NCBI GenBank assembly: GCA_045110515.1
Contig: JBGCGD010000018.1
Coordinates: 1-64,000 of the forward strand
DNA length: 64,000 bases
Direction: 5' to 3'
From: Granulosicoccus sp045110515
Lineage (GTDB): Bacteria; Pseudomonadota; Gammaproteobacteria; Granulosicoccales; Granulosicoccaceae
Shown: positions 53,345-62,100 of the stretch, piece after piece
Numbering within the stretch: the stretch's first letter is position 1
Layout of the letters: every line of letters begins with the position of its first letter
Notes under the pieces: model-generated
Seen by the model: the letters and a program-made list of their open reading frames with translations, nothing else
Databases searched by the model: none
What the model was told of the DNA's origin: nothing
Program-made: the position numbers and the translations under genes

Positions 53345-53845
53345 ATGATAGATCAAGTAAAACGAAATACCTTAAAGCGAATTGGACTAACAACCGCAAC
53401 GGTCGCAGCTGGTGCTGTGGGTTCGCACACATTCGCCAATGCATCGAGCTATTTGGCAAACGACAGATCATTGAGCGATGTTCAATCCTTAGCTGATATC
53501 CGTGTCAGTACACGGGTATCGTCAGTCACCAATGATCTGGAAGTTTTAATTAAAAACATTGGGCCTGAGAGTGCCACCATCACGCAATTGACGCCGTCAG
53601 TTACGCTCACCAAGCGAGGTCAATTTGATTTTGGACAATTGCTGCGGGACGGCGATGTTGTTCTAGCCCCAGGACAGTCATTGAGCGTTCCAATGAAACC
53701 ACATGCAGTTGCGTTTAATGCAGCTGACTCTGCAAGTGGGCAAGCTCGCACATTGACAGACGCGCTGCGTCGTTCGTTCAGTGTAATTACAGACAACGAA
53801 GCGTTTGCTAGGGTCGAGGTGTCCGACTCCGTCCAGTTTGTCTAG
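53345..53845 (+). CDS. Small exported protein with Tat-like signal
   Basis: A 166-residue protein I cannot assign. The N-terminus MIDQVKRNTLKRIGLTTATV resembles a Tat-type signal (KR followed by a hydrophobic, Ala-rich stretch, cleavage near TFANA) although a true twin arginine is lacking. The mature part is a beta-rich domain with SSVTNDLEVLIKNIGPESAT and two-strand repeats, recalling CARDB/immunoglobulin-like folds. The start at 53345 is preferred to 53288 because the signal begins there. A DnaK-like gene follows 160 bases later. Confidence 0.6.
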   Translation: MIDQVKRNTLKRIGLTTATVAAGAVGSHTFANASSYLANDRSLSDVQSLADIRVSTRVSSVTNDLEVLIKNIGPESATITQLTPSVTLTKRGQFDFGQLLRDGDVVLAPGQSLSVPMKPHAVAFNAADSASGQARTLTDALRRSFSVITDNEAFARVEVSDSVQFV

Positions 53846-53965
53846 ATTACCCGCACTAAGCGGATATTGGTTAAGCGCGGCAATTGACATGAAAGTCGTC
53901 AGCTTGACGATATTTTTAATCAAAACATAGATCAATACGTTTGCGCTTACTATAATGCTGGGTCC

Positions 53966-53987
53966 GGCCAGCGCAAGTGCGTTGGCC
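53966..53987 (+). other. Stable hairpin in the leader of the Hsp70-like gene
   Basis: GGCCAGCGC and GCGTTGGCC form a nine-base stem with one G-T pair and a four-base loop AAGT, about 30 bases before the start of the next gene. TATAAT lies at 53951-53956. There is no T-run. It may be the terminator of the preceding gene without T-run, or a structure in the leader RNA. Confidence 0.4.
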
Positions 53988-54019
53988 GTCTCCTGTAAGG
54001 CAACTGATTGCACGAACTC

Positions 54020-55279
54020 ATGGCTACGACGAATATCGGCGGTATTGATTTTGGTACCTCTAATTCGAGTGTAGGCTGCTTTGAGCACGGTCAAGCGAAG
54101 CTCATTCGCTTCGGAGACGATGGTATAGCCGTGCCAAGCGCCATTTTCTACCCGACAGACTCGACTATTACTGCCTTCGGTAAACAGGCAGTATTGCAGT
54201 ATCGATCAGGTGAGGAAGGGCGCTTGTTACGCTCGTTGAAATCTGTTTTAGGTTCCTCATTAATGTCTGAGAAAACCACGATTCGCAACAAGCGTGTTCC
54301 CTTCACCGACATTATTCAGGACTTCTTTCAATATTTGCAAACCACACTGGTCAACAGCACAGAAAACACGGTAGAGAGTGTGGTTGTCGGTCGGCCGGTT
54401 CATTTTGTTGACGATGACGAAAAAAAAGACCGGGGTGCTCAAGACCAATTAAAAACCATTGCAACGAAGGCTGGGTTTAAGTTTGTTGATTTTCAGTTTG
54501 AGCCTATCGCCGCAGCGTTGAGTTATGAGAGCACTTTGTCCAAAGAAGAGCTGGCATTGGTGGTTGATATCGGAGGTGGCACAGCAGACTTTACTGTTAT
54601 TCGTCTATCACCTGAAAGACGGCGTCAGGCTGTTCGCACCGACGACATTCTCTCTACCGTGGGAATTCATATCGGCGGAACCGATTTTGATCGCCTGTTA
54701 AGTCTTCGTTCGGTCATGCCCTTGCTAGGGATGGGGTCAGGCGTGAAAGCTACAGAGCGCTTGCTACCCGGTTCCCTCTATTTTGATCTAGCCACTTGGC
54801 ATCGCATTCCGCTTCTGTATAACGCAGCCACGTTGCTAAGCATCAAACAGATGAAAATGGATGCGAAAGAACCTGAGCTTGTGCAACGCCTCTACGATGT
54901 CGTTGAAGGCCAGTACGGTCATGAACTTGCTGGAGCGGTAGAACAAGTAAAAATACATTTGTCAGATGCGGAAAACGCGTTGTTTGAATTGACCACTGTT
55001 GCAGATGGCTTACAAGGCGATGTCCCGCGTGGTGAATTCGAAGCATCCGTTGCTCAGGCCATCGATAAACTCGTTGAGTGTGTCTCAACGGGATTGACCG
55101 GAGCCGGTGTTGAATCTAGTGCCATTACCAGTGTCTTTTATACCGGAGGGTCTTCGTCTGTTCCTCTTTTACAAAAACGCATAGCCGATGTTTTTCCAGA
55201 TGCAAAACACGTTAGAGGAGATACCTTTGGCAGTGTCGGTCTGGGTTTAACGATCGATGCGGCCAGTAAGTTTGCTTAA
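54020..55279 (+). CDS. Hsp70-family protein, YegD-like (ATPase domain only)
   Basis: A protein of about 419 residues consisting only of the actin-like nucleotide-binding domain of Hsp70. Phosphate loop 1 GGIDFGTSNSSVGC, then the middle VVVGRPVHF and FQFEPIAAALSYES, the second phosphate loop VVDIGGGTADFTV, and YTGGSSSVPLLQKRI. The substrate-binding domain and lid of DnaK are absent, as in E. coli YegD. Such proteins may act as chaperone-like or regulatory ATPases; the partner is unknown. ATG at 54020 is used; a TTG at 54008 with AAGG seven bases upstream is a real alternative. Confidence 0.85.
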   Translation: MATTNIGGIDFGTSNSSVGCFEHGQAKLIRFGDDGIAVPSAIFYPTDSTITAFGKQAVLQYRSGEEGRLLRSLKSVLGSSLMSEKTTIRNKRVPFTDIIQDFFQYLQTTLVNSTENTVESVVVGRPVHFVDDDEKKDRGAQDQLKTIATKAGFKFVDFQFEPIAAALSYESTLSKEELALVVDIGGGTADFTVIRLSPERRRQAVRTDDILSTVGIHIGGTDFDRLLSLRSVMPLLGMGSGVKATERLLPGSLYFDLATWHRIPLLYNAATLLSIKQMKMDAKEPELVQRLYDVVEGQYGHELAGAVEQVKIHLSDAENALFELTTVADGLQGDVPRGEFEASVAQAIDKLVECVSTGLTGAGVESSAITSVFYTGGSSSVPLLQKRIADVFPDAKHVRGDTFGSVGLGLTIDAASKFA

Positions 55280-55286
55280 ACAGACT

Positions 55287-56372
55287 TTAGTCTTGTTTGC
55301 GTAAAAGACTGTGCAGATAGTCTTCGCTTAAAGAGAACTGAGCGCCGCACTTCAATAGCTGATTTATTGTTTCGTTGTCTACCGGAATACCCCGGTGTGT
55401 TCTATTTGTCCTGTTTTCAATTTCCGGTTCTCCCGGTAAAAGGACCTCTTTCGTTCCGACGGCTGCAGGTTTTGCCTTAATGAAGTCGTAGAGCTCGGTT
55501 GTCTTGCGAGCCACATCGTCCGAGCTTCCAAAGGCGGCAGGGTCGATGATGACCGAAAACATATTGTTTATGACACCGCTTGGCAAGTGTTCCATGGTGG
55601 CGACGGTGTCATTGCTAACCAGCGCGCCTGCAAGCATCTCGACAAAGATACCTAAGCCTGATCCTTTGTGTGCACCAAACGCAGACAAGGCGCCTTCACG
55701 GTTTAATGCCATTGGATCTGGATCGCGGGTTTCGAGACCGTCGCTGTCTACTAGGCACCCTAAAGGCATTTGTTCACCTTTGTTACTGGCAACTCTAACT
55801 TTACCGAACGCGACGGTACTCGTGGCAATATCCAGTAACGGATAGGCTTTTTCTTCGACTGGCATGGCCATGCTAATTGGATTTGTGGAAAACCCAGGCT
55901 CGCGTGCGCCAAACGGTGCGACAAGAGGCGGGTGTCCCACCACGTTAACCATGTGAATGGACACATAGCCACGCGCCGCGCAATATTCGGAATAGGCACC
56001 CACTCTGGATACATGGCCTGAATTTCTGAGTCCCAACACAGCAACCTTATGTTCAGGGACGCTCTTCATGGCATGGTCCAGGGCTAGAAGCGCCATCCGA
56101 TGGCCGAAGCCACGGTTTGCATTGACGATAGAAATTGCGCCGATAGGCTCGTGCAGTGTGGGGGATTGATTGGGAATCAGGTTGCCGTCGCGCACTTGAT
56201 TGCCGTAAAGCGGCAACATGCCGATACCGTGGGAATCGTGTCCGGTGAGGTTGGCATCAATGAGATGATCAGAGATGATCGTGGCTTCATCACTATTGCA
56301 ACCAAACCCTGTCAAAATAGTGTGGGCAAGTTGGTTGAGAGAGGTGCTGGTATAGTTCGTCTCAGTGCCCAC
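55287..56372 (-). CDS. Ldh2/malate-lactate dehydrogenase-family oxidoreductase
   Basis: A 361-residue NAD(P)H-dependent dehydrogenase of the type-2 malate/lactate (Ldh2, YlbC/DpkA) family. Features are HDSHGIGMLPLYGNQVRDG, VLGLRNSGHVSRVGAYSEYCA with the active-site region His, NPISMAMP, LDIATSTVAFGKVRVA and GSGLGIFVEMLAGAL. Members act on 2-oxo acids such as malate, ureidoglycolate, 2,3-diketogulonate and delta1-piperideine-2-carboxylate. It is convergent with the Hsp70-like gene (stops eight bases apart) and divergent from the Gfo/Idh gene, which leaves the substrate undecided. Confidence 0.87.
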   Translation of the reverse strand: MGTETNYTSTSLNQLAHTILTGFGCNSDEATIISDHLIDANLTGHDSHGIGMLPLYGNQVRDGNLIPNQSPTLHEPIGAISIVNANRGFGHRMALLALDHAMKSVPEHKVAVLGLRNSGHVSRVGAYSEYCAARGYVSIHMVNVVGHPPLVAPFGAREPGFSTNPISMAMPVEEKAYPLLDIATSTVAFGKVRVASNKGEQMPLGCLVDSDGLETRDPDPMALNREGALSAFGAHKGSGLGIFVEMLAGALVSNDTVATMEHLPSGVINNMFSVIIDPAAFGSSDDVARKTTELYDFIKAKPAAVGTKEVLLPGEPEIENRTNRTHRGIPVDNETINQLLKCGAQFSLSEDYLHSLLRKQD

Positions 56373-56463
56373 TAAGTCTCCGGTGTTTTTGTCTGCGTGT
56401 AGAATTGTAATGCGATGGGCTCTTTAAGCCAATCCTTAGCACCTATTGAAATGGAAAATAATT

Positions 56464-57450
56464 ATGTTGAAGTTCGGAATTTTGTCCACTGCGAAAATCG
56501 CTGATGAGCATTTGATACCTGCTATACAGCAGTCCGGCACTGCCTCCTTAGAAGCTATCGCGTCGAGAGATTTAAAAAAAGCAAAGAAGATGGCGGCCAA
56601 GTTTAATGCCCCTCAAGCGTTTGGTAGCTACGACGAGCTTCTTGCCTCTGACGACATCGATGCGGTTTATATTCCTTTACCCACGTCTCAGCATGTTGAT
56701 TGGGCGGTTAAAGCTGCGCAGGCTGGGAAGCATGTTCTAGTGGAAAAACCGCTGGCGTTGAAAGCTACTGATATAAAGAAGCTTATCAAAGCGCGAGACA
56801 AAGCCGGAGTTGTTGTATCTGAAGGGTATATGGTCACTTATCATCCTCAGTGGCTCAAAGTACGTGATCTAATAAAAAAGAATGCAATAGGGAAACTTCG
56901 TCGCATTGAATCTTCCTTTAGTTATTTCAATGTCGATGAAAACAATATGCGCAACCGCCCGGAGCTAGGTGGTGGGGCCTTACCTGATATTGGAGTTTAC
57001 CCAACAGTGTGTGCCCGTTTTGCCACTGGCCTTGAACCTAAAACTGTAACGGCGCAGGTAGAGTTTGATCCCAAGTTTAAAACTGACCGGTACGCTAATG
57101 TTCAGCTGGAGTTCGACGGTGTAGATATGAATTTTTATGTATCCACTCAAATGGCCAATCGGCAAACCATGGTTTTTCATGGGGACAAAGGATTTATTGA
57201 GCTGACCGCCCCCTTTAATTCCAATTTATATGAAGGTGATGAAGTTCGACTACACAATTCAAAGCACAATGAAACGCAGGTTTTTCGATACACCGGATTA
57301 AATCAGTACCGGTATCAAATCGATGCGTATGCAAAAGCGGTGGCTGGCAAAAAACAAGCCTACTTCACGCTAGAGGATTCTGTATTAAACCAGAAAGTCA
57401 TTGACGCGATATACAAGTCGGGCAAGAGCGGCAAACGAGCGAGGGTTTGA
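56464..57450 (+). CDS. Gfo/Idh/MocA-family oxidoreductase
   Basis: A protein of about 328 residues with an intact N-terminal Rossmann fold (KFGILSTAKIADEHLIPAI), IDAVYIPLPTSQHVDWAVKA, and the catalytic EKP motif in VLVEKPLALK. GEGYMVTYHPQWL and GGGALPDIGVYPT follow in the catalytic domain. The GxSxxA-type nucleotide loop in place of GxGxxG is frequent in this branch, which includes NAD(P)-dependent 1,5-anhydrofructose and glucose-fructose type dehydrogenases. The start at 56464 is preferred to 56446 because the strand beta-1 begins there. The C-terminal GKSGKRARV is short and basic. Confidence 0.87.
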   Translation: MLKFGILSTAKIADEHLIPAIQQSGTASLEAIASRDLKKAKKMAAKFNAPQAFGSYDELLASDDIDAVYIPLPTSQHVDWAVKAAQAGKHVLVEKPLALKATDIKKLIKARDKAGVVVSEGYMVTYHPQWLKVRDLIKKNAIGKLRRIESSFSYFNVDENNMRNRPELGGGALPDIGVYPTVCARFATGLEPKTVTAQVEFDPKFKTDRYANVQLEFDGVDMNFYVSTQMANRQTMVFHGDKGFIELTAPFNSNLYEGDEVRLHNSKHNETQVFRYTGLNQYRYQIDAYAKAVAGKKQAYFTLEDSVLNQKVIDAIYKSGKSGKRARV

Positions 57451-57674
57451 CGGCCAGATAAGCTTCTGAAGACGGGTAGTGTGCTTGTGTGCCTGAGATA
57501 GCCCTGAACCTTTGCTACGGTTGTGCAAACTAGCGTTACCGAGCGTGTCTAACGTGGACTGGGTCCACTCACCTGAAGGTGCGACACTGCTCGGTAGTTG
57601 CACTCGCTATTAGCAATATGGGGCTATCTAAATAATGTTATTGATGCGTACCAAGTCGCGAGTATTTGCTGAGC

Positions 57675-59093
57675 TTAGGCGTTGCCGAAGAGCGGTATTA
57701 CGTTTCGCCAATCACTTTGAAAATTAGCTAGATCGGGGAAAACTTCAAGCATGTCGCTGTCGGTGACTCCCATCCAATTCGCTAGCGCTGCTCCGTATTG
57801 ATTGATCGATAGTGACGGGATAACTCGGCCCTTATCGCTACTATCATCATCGGCTCCTAGATCGTAGCTGGGTAGACTGCCAAACATCTGGCCACCGTTA
57901 ACTGCACCTCCCATCACCATGTAGTGACCACCCCAGCCGTGATCTGAACCATCCCCGTTTATGGTTAGGGTTCTCCCGAAATCCGATGCGGTAAAAGAGG
58001 TGACCTTGTCAGTCATTCCTATTTCGTCGATGGTCGCTTGAAAATCAGCCAGGCTACGGTTCAAGTCTCTTAGCAGCACTTCCAACCTGGGGCTTTGGTT
58101 ATCGTGCGTATCCCAGCCGCCCGCTCCGACAAAAAATATTTGGCGCTTCATTTTCAATAGGCTGTTGCTTTTAATCATTCTAGCCACCATCCGAAGCTGG
58201 GTCGCAAGCCGACTACTTCCATCATATGGGGTTGTAAAATCTGCATGCGCCGCGAGTGCACCATCTATTTGGCTAGCGGCATTCTTAGCCGTGTTAAACG
58301 AACTGGCTGCCTGCTGTTTAAGCGGATGTGCTGAAGATAGCGCCAGTATTTGTTGTAACGTGGCGTCACGGGCACCGTTCTGTGCGCTTTTTGCCGAATC
58401 TAAATATGACAGTAGGCTAAGACCCGTGTTTGCGTTCAAGCCTAAGGGTTGAATCTGGTTGCCAGGTAGCCAATGGTTAGTTCCAGCCACTGAAAAGCTA
58501 GGTGGCAATGTAGCCTCACTATTCGCATGTTGAAGTAGGTCAGCCATTCTGCCACCCCAACCAGTTCCTACCAAGGAGGCAGGGGAGCTGCTTAGCCCTT
58601 TCAGCCATTGTTCTTGCTGATGATTGTGCGCAAAAAGGTCACTCGGGATTAATGGGCTTTCTGCTTGGTAGTGACTTCTGGTGACCGGGGCGATCAAATT
58701 CCCTGCATTCCCCACCACAGCGATTTTCCCGCTTGCATACATGGAGTGTAGGTCAGAGAGCAGTGGGTTAAAACCTATTGCAGCGGTAGGGGAGTCGATC
58801 AGCAAGGAATCGTATGGAACTGCCAGCGGCCCACGGCTTGCGGCATAACGGTTATAAGCATCCTCTTGGGCAGGCACGAACATGTTGAATGAATCACTGC
58901 CGCCGTACAAGAATACGCAAACCAGCGCTTTGTAGTCGTCCAATGCTGCATAGTCACTGCTGGCAGCTAAGGCTGAGCCAATAAGACTTAGCTTGCCATT
59001 CATAGCTGCGGCTCCAGAACCCAGCAGAGACATAGCAGCGAAATTTTTTAGAAAGTCTCGACGTTCCCGGCGAGTTTTATGATTGTGCGACAT
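57675..59093 (-). CDS. DUF1501 domain protein with Tat signal
   Basis: A 472-residue DUF1501-family protein. The N-terminus carries a twin-arginine signal, RRERRDFLKNFAAM, followed by a hydrophobic Ala-rich stretch. The domain shows LVCVFLYGGSDSFNMFVP, GVFFVGAGGWDTHDNQ-type FVGAGGWDTHDN, TASDFGRT and HGWGGHYMVMGGAV, the alkaline-phosphatase/sulfatase-like metal motifs of this family. DUF1501 proteins are exported and nearly always paired with a DUF1800 protein, as here: the DUF1800 gene ends 15 bases before this start. The reaction is unknown. Confidence 0.88.
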   Translation of the reverse strand: MSHNHKTRRERRDFLKNFAAMSLLGSGAAAMNGKLSLIGSALAASSDYAALDDYKALVCVFLYGGSDSFNMFVPAQEDAYNRYAASRGPLAVPYDSLLIDSPTAAIGFNPLLSDLHSMYASGKIAVVGNAGNLIAPVTRSHYQAESPLIPSDLFAHNHQQEQWLKGLSSSPASLVGTGWGGRMADLLQHANSEATLPPSFSVAGTNHWLPGNQIQPLGLNANTGLSLLSYLDSAKSAQNGARDATLQQILALSSAHPLKQQAASSFNTAKNAASQIDGALAAHADFTTPYDGSSRLATQLRMVARMIKSNSLLKMKRQIFFVGAGGWDTHDNQSPRLEVLLRDLNRSLADFQATIDEIGMTDKVTSFTASDFGRTLTINGDGSDHGWGGHYMVMGGAVNGGQMFGSLPSYDLGADDDSSDKGRVIPSLSINQYGAALANWMGVTDSDMLEVFPDLANFQSDWRNVIPLFGNA

Positions 59094-59107
59094 AGTGACT
59101 CCGATTC

Positions 59108-62100
59108 CTACATTTGCACGAGATAGTCGGGCGATGCCATGATCAAAGTGATGGCATCGCGGATTCTCTGACTAAGTCCGTCTTCGTCTGATGGAATTGA
59201 TTCGATGTGGGATTGAAGAAGATTTCTAAGCCCGTCTGACATATTGCCACTGAGTAGCACCAGGTCCAGGTGATCGAGAAGAGCCGCGGCGTCGTCGGCT
59301 AGCGTAAGCTCATAGGTGTAATCTAAATAGGACGTTGATTGCCCGTTTGCGTAAGGGTAGCCGGCATACCCGACTTGTATCTGTCGCGCGATTCTGTTGC
59401 TGGTCGCAAGCTCATTACCTGCTGTGAATAGTTCGAATTCTGGTGCATCCAAGTTGGCATCAGCAACAGGGCCGGCCGGAGAGTAGGAGGGTAAAAAGAA
59501 ATTAAATACAGATGGTGAGCGCAGCACAGCTTGTCCGGTTACTGTCTCCAATGTGTCCATCTGAGGTGACACGGTGTTGAACTCGTTTCTATCAGAGTTG
59601 TTTTCACCACGCTGCACGTTAAATGCTCTCCAGAGATGACTAAGCCTAAGAACGGGTTCGCGCAATTTTCCGTAGTGGCTGATGTCTGTTGGGATGGTGC
59701 GCGCTTCTGTATCTAGGAGAATCGCTTTGACGACAGCGCCTAAATCGCCACGAACACCGGTACCGTTGTTATTGAATACGTGTGCAACCCTTCCAACATA
59801 AGCTGGAGTCGGATTACTGGTAACCAGTCGTTTTATAAGTTGCTTAGCAATGAAAGGCCCGACATTCGGATGGTTAAAGATGTTGTCGAGTGCCAGTTCT
59901 AAATCTTGTCTGGCCGTGTTTCCGGCCGGCGCTACAACGCCATTCAGCAGAGTCTTAGCATCGGTATCGTGGTATTCCTCAAAGGGTTGCATTTGATCAA
60001 TCATGTTAGCGTTCGTCGATAGCCCTCTATCCCAAACGCCAGCATCAGCATAGTTCCAGCCAGTAAACACGCGTGCAAAGGCTTCAATTTGATCTTGTGT
60101 AAACGACGGCGAGCCGTCTGTGGTTCCATCAACGTTTAAGTTGTGTAAACCGATTGAGAACAACTGCAGAATTTCACGCGCGTAGTTTTCATCGGCACGG
60201 GTTGAGCCGTCCGCCTGTCCTTTCGCATTTTGTAACATGCTCAAGTACAGCCCCATAATTGGACTTAGGGTGACTTCTTCCAGTAGCTCTCTGTAATTCC
60301 CGAATGCGTAGTTACGAAGCGTATCGTAGTAGTTGGTGACGCCATACTGAGCGTTGGACAAAGTAAAACCGGTGTCGGATATGACAAATATTTGGCTGAG
60401 CGCGAACGCGACGCGTTGTCTCAGCTGGTCATCTCCTTCCACAACATCTGCCCACCAAATTTCATGTCTGGGTCCGCGGCCACTGTTATTGGAATGAACC
60501 GAAACATAATCCAGGTGAGCTGAACCCTTTGATGAGAGTTGCCAATCAATCCAGTTGTTCATTCCCATAGTTTGGACTCGTTCAATGTCGGCAAGCGTTG
60601 GGCCAAATGTTGCCTGCGTGAGTAAACGAGCCGCTTCCGTATCAGTGGCTGGTGTTCCAGAATCCAACACCGTGATGGTGGCTGTCTTTTCGTTAGTTAG
60701 GCCGGCGGTGTCAGTCACCTGAAGTTTCGCCATGAAAGTACCTGCGGTGTCATAGGTGTGGCTTTGTGTCTCGTCGTTATCGTTAGTGACCTTTTCACTT
60801 CCGTCACCGAAATCCCATTCATATTCCACGATTGCATCGTCATCACTGGAGGCGGAAGGGTCAAACTCAATGGTTAGCGGCCCGATACGAGTTGCGTTTG
60901 AATCTTCAAAGCCCAACATTGAGAACAAAGCGACAGGCTCAGTGGGTGGGATCACCACTAACGTGCGCTCGGTCCATACCGATGCAATGTCCTGGCGCTT
61001 TGTGCGAACTCGCCAGGTGTGGGAGTCGCTGACACTCAGATCAATGACAACCGCAATGGAACAGGTGCCCGCATCGCAGTAATCTGTTGCGGGCAGGTCC
61101 GCTAGTGTGGGCTGAGCTCCAGAGATACTATCGGTAATATAAAAATCGTAGGTCGTCGCTGCATCTACAGCATTCCATTGAAAGACCACGGTGTCCTCCG
61201 ATTCGAATTCCGTGGTTGCCAAAGGTAGTAACAGGGTAGGCGCAGTTGGGGTTACCACAGCGAATGAACGTTCTGACCATTGTGATTCAACATCGTCTTT
61301 TTTAGCTCTTACGTGCCAGCTGTGTGAATCGCTGATGCCTAAAGTATGATCGATGCTAATCGTGCAAGAACCGGCTGCGCATATATCGGCTGGAAGAAGT
61401 CCTGACTGTAACTCCTGCGCTCCTTCGTTTCCATCGGTAATGAAGAACTCATAACTGGTTGCGTCTGAGACTGCCTGCCATTCAAAGGTTATTGGTGAGT
61501 AAACATCAAACGATGTTAAAGCAAGTGGTAAAGCCAGAGTGGGCGCCTCGGGCGGCTCGATGATTTCAAACACAACCGAGAACGTCGATACGTTGGAGTC
61601 GGTTTGCCCAACCGAGTTTATGGCACTAACTTGCCATTCATAGTTTTCCTCAATGGGTAGTGCAACCGTTGTTGAATAGTTGCATTGCCCCGAAACACAA
61701 TTGTTGGTTAGTACATCAGTAGTTACCGCATTTCCGTTCGCACCTGGTAATGTAATTTGGTAACTCTCAGCACGATCAGCGGCTGTCCAAGAGAACGTAG
61801 CTTGTTCGTTTTGAACTACGCTTTCGCCCGATGCAGGAGCAATTAAGGTAAAGGTTGCGGGGGCTTCGGTGTGAGGTTCTAACGCTGTAAAGAAGGACTG
61901 CGAAAGAGATGAATTGCCGGCTAAGTTCTTTCCTCGAACACGCCACTGATTTCTTGTGCCAACAACAGTATTGATGACTTCAGTGACCGAACATATTTCG
62001 TCTGTGCAGATGGCGCTGGCGACAAGATCTGTTAACGAGATGGTAAATGATTTGTTCGTGTTGTCGTACAGATAAAAGTCATAGCTTTCTGCTTTGTCGT

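Noticed and set aside
53678..54094. 138-codon minus-strand frame across the gap before the Hsp70-like gene
   Set aside because: It overlaps two well-supported plus-strand genes and has no family signature; its hydrophobic middle comes from AT-rich intergenic DNA.
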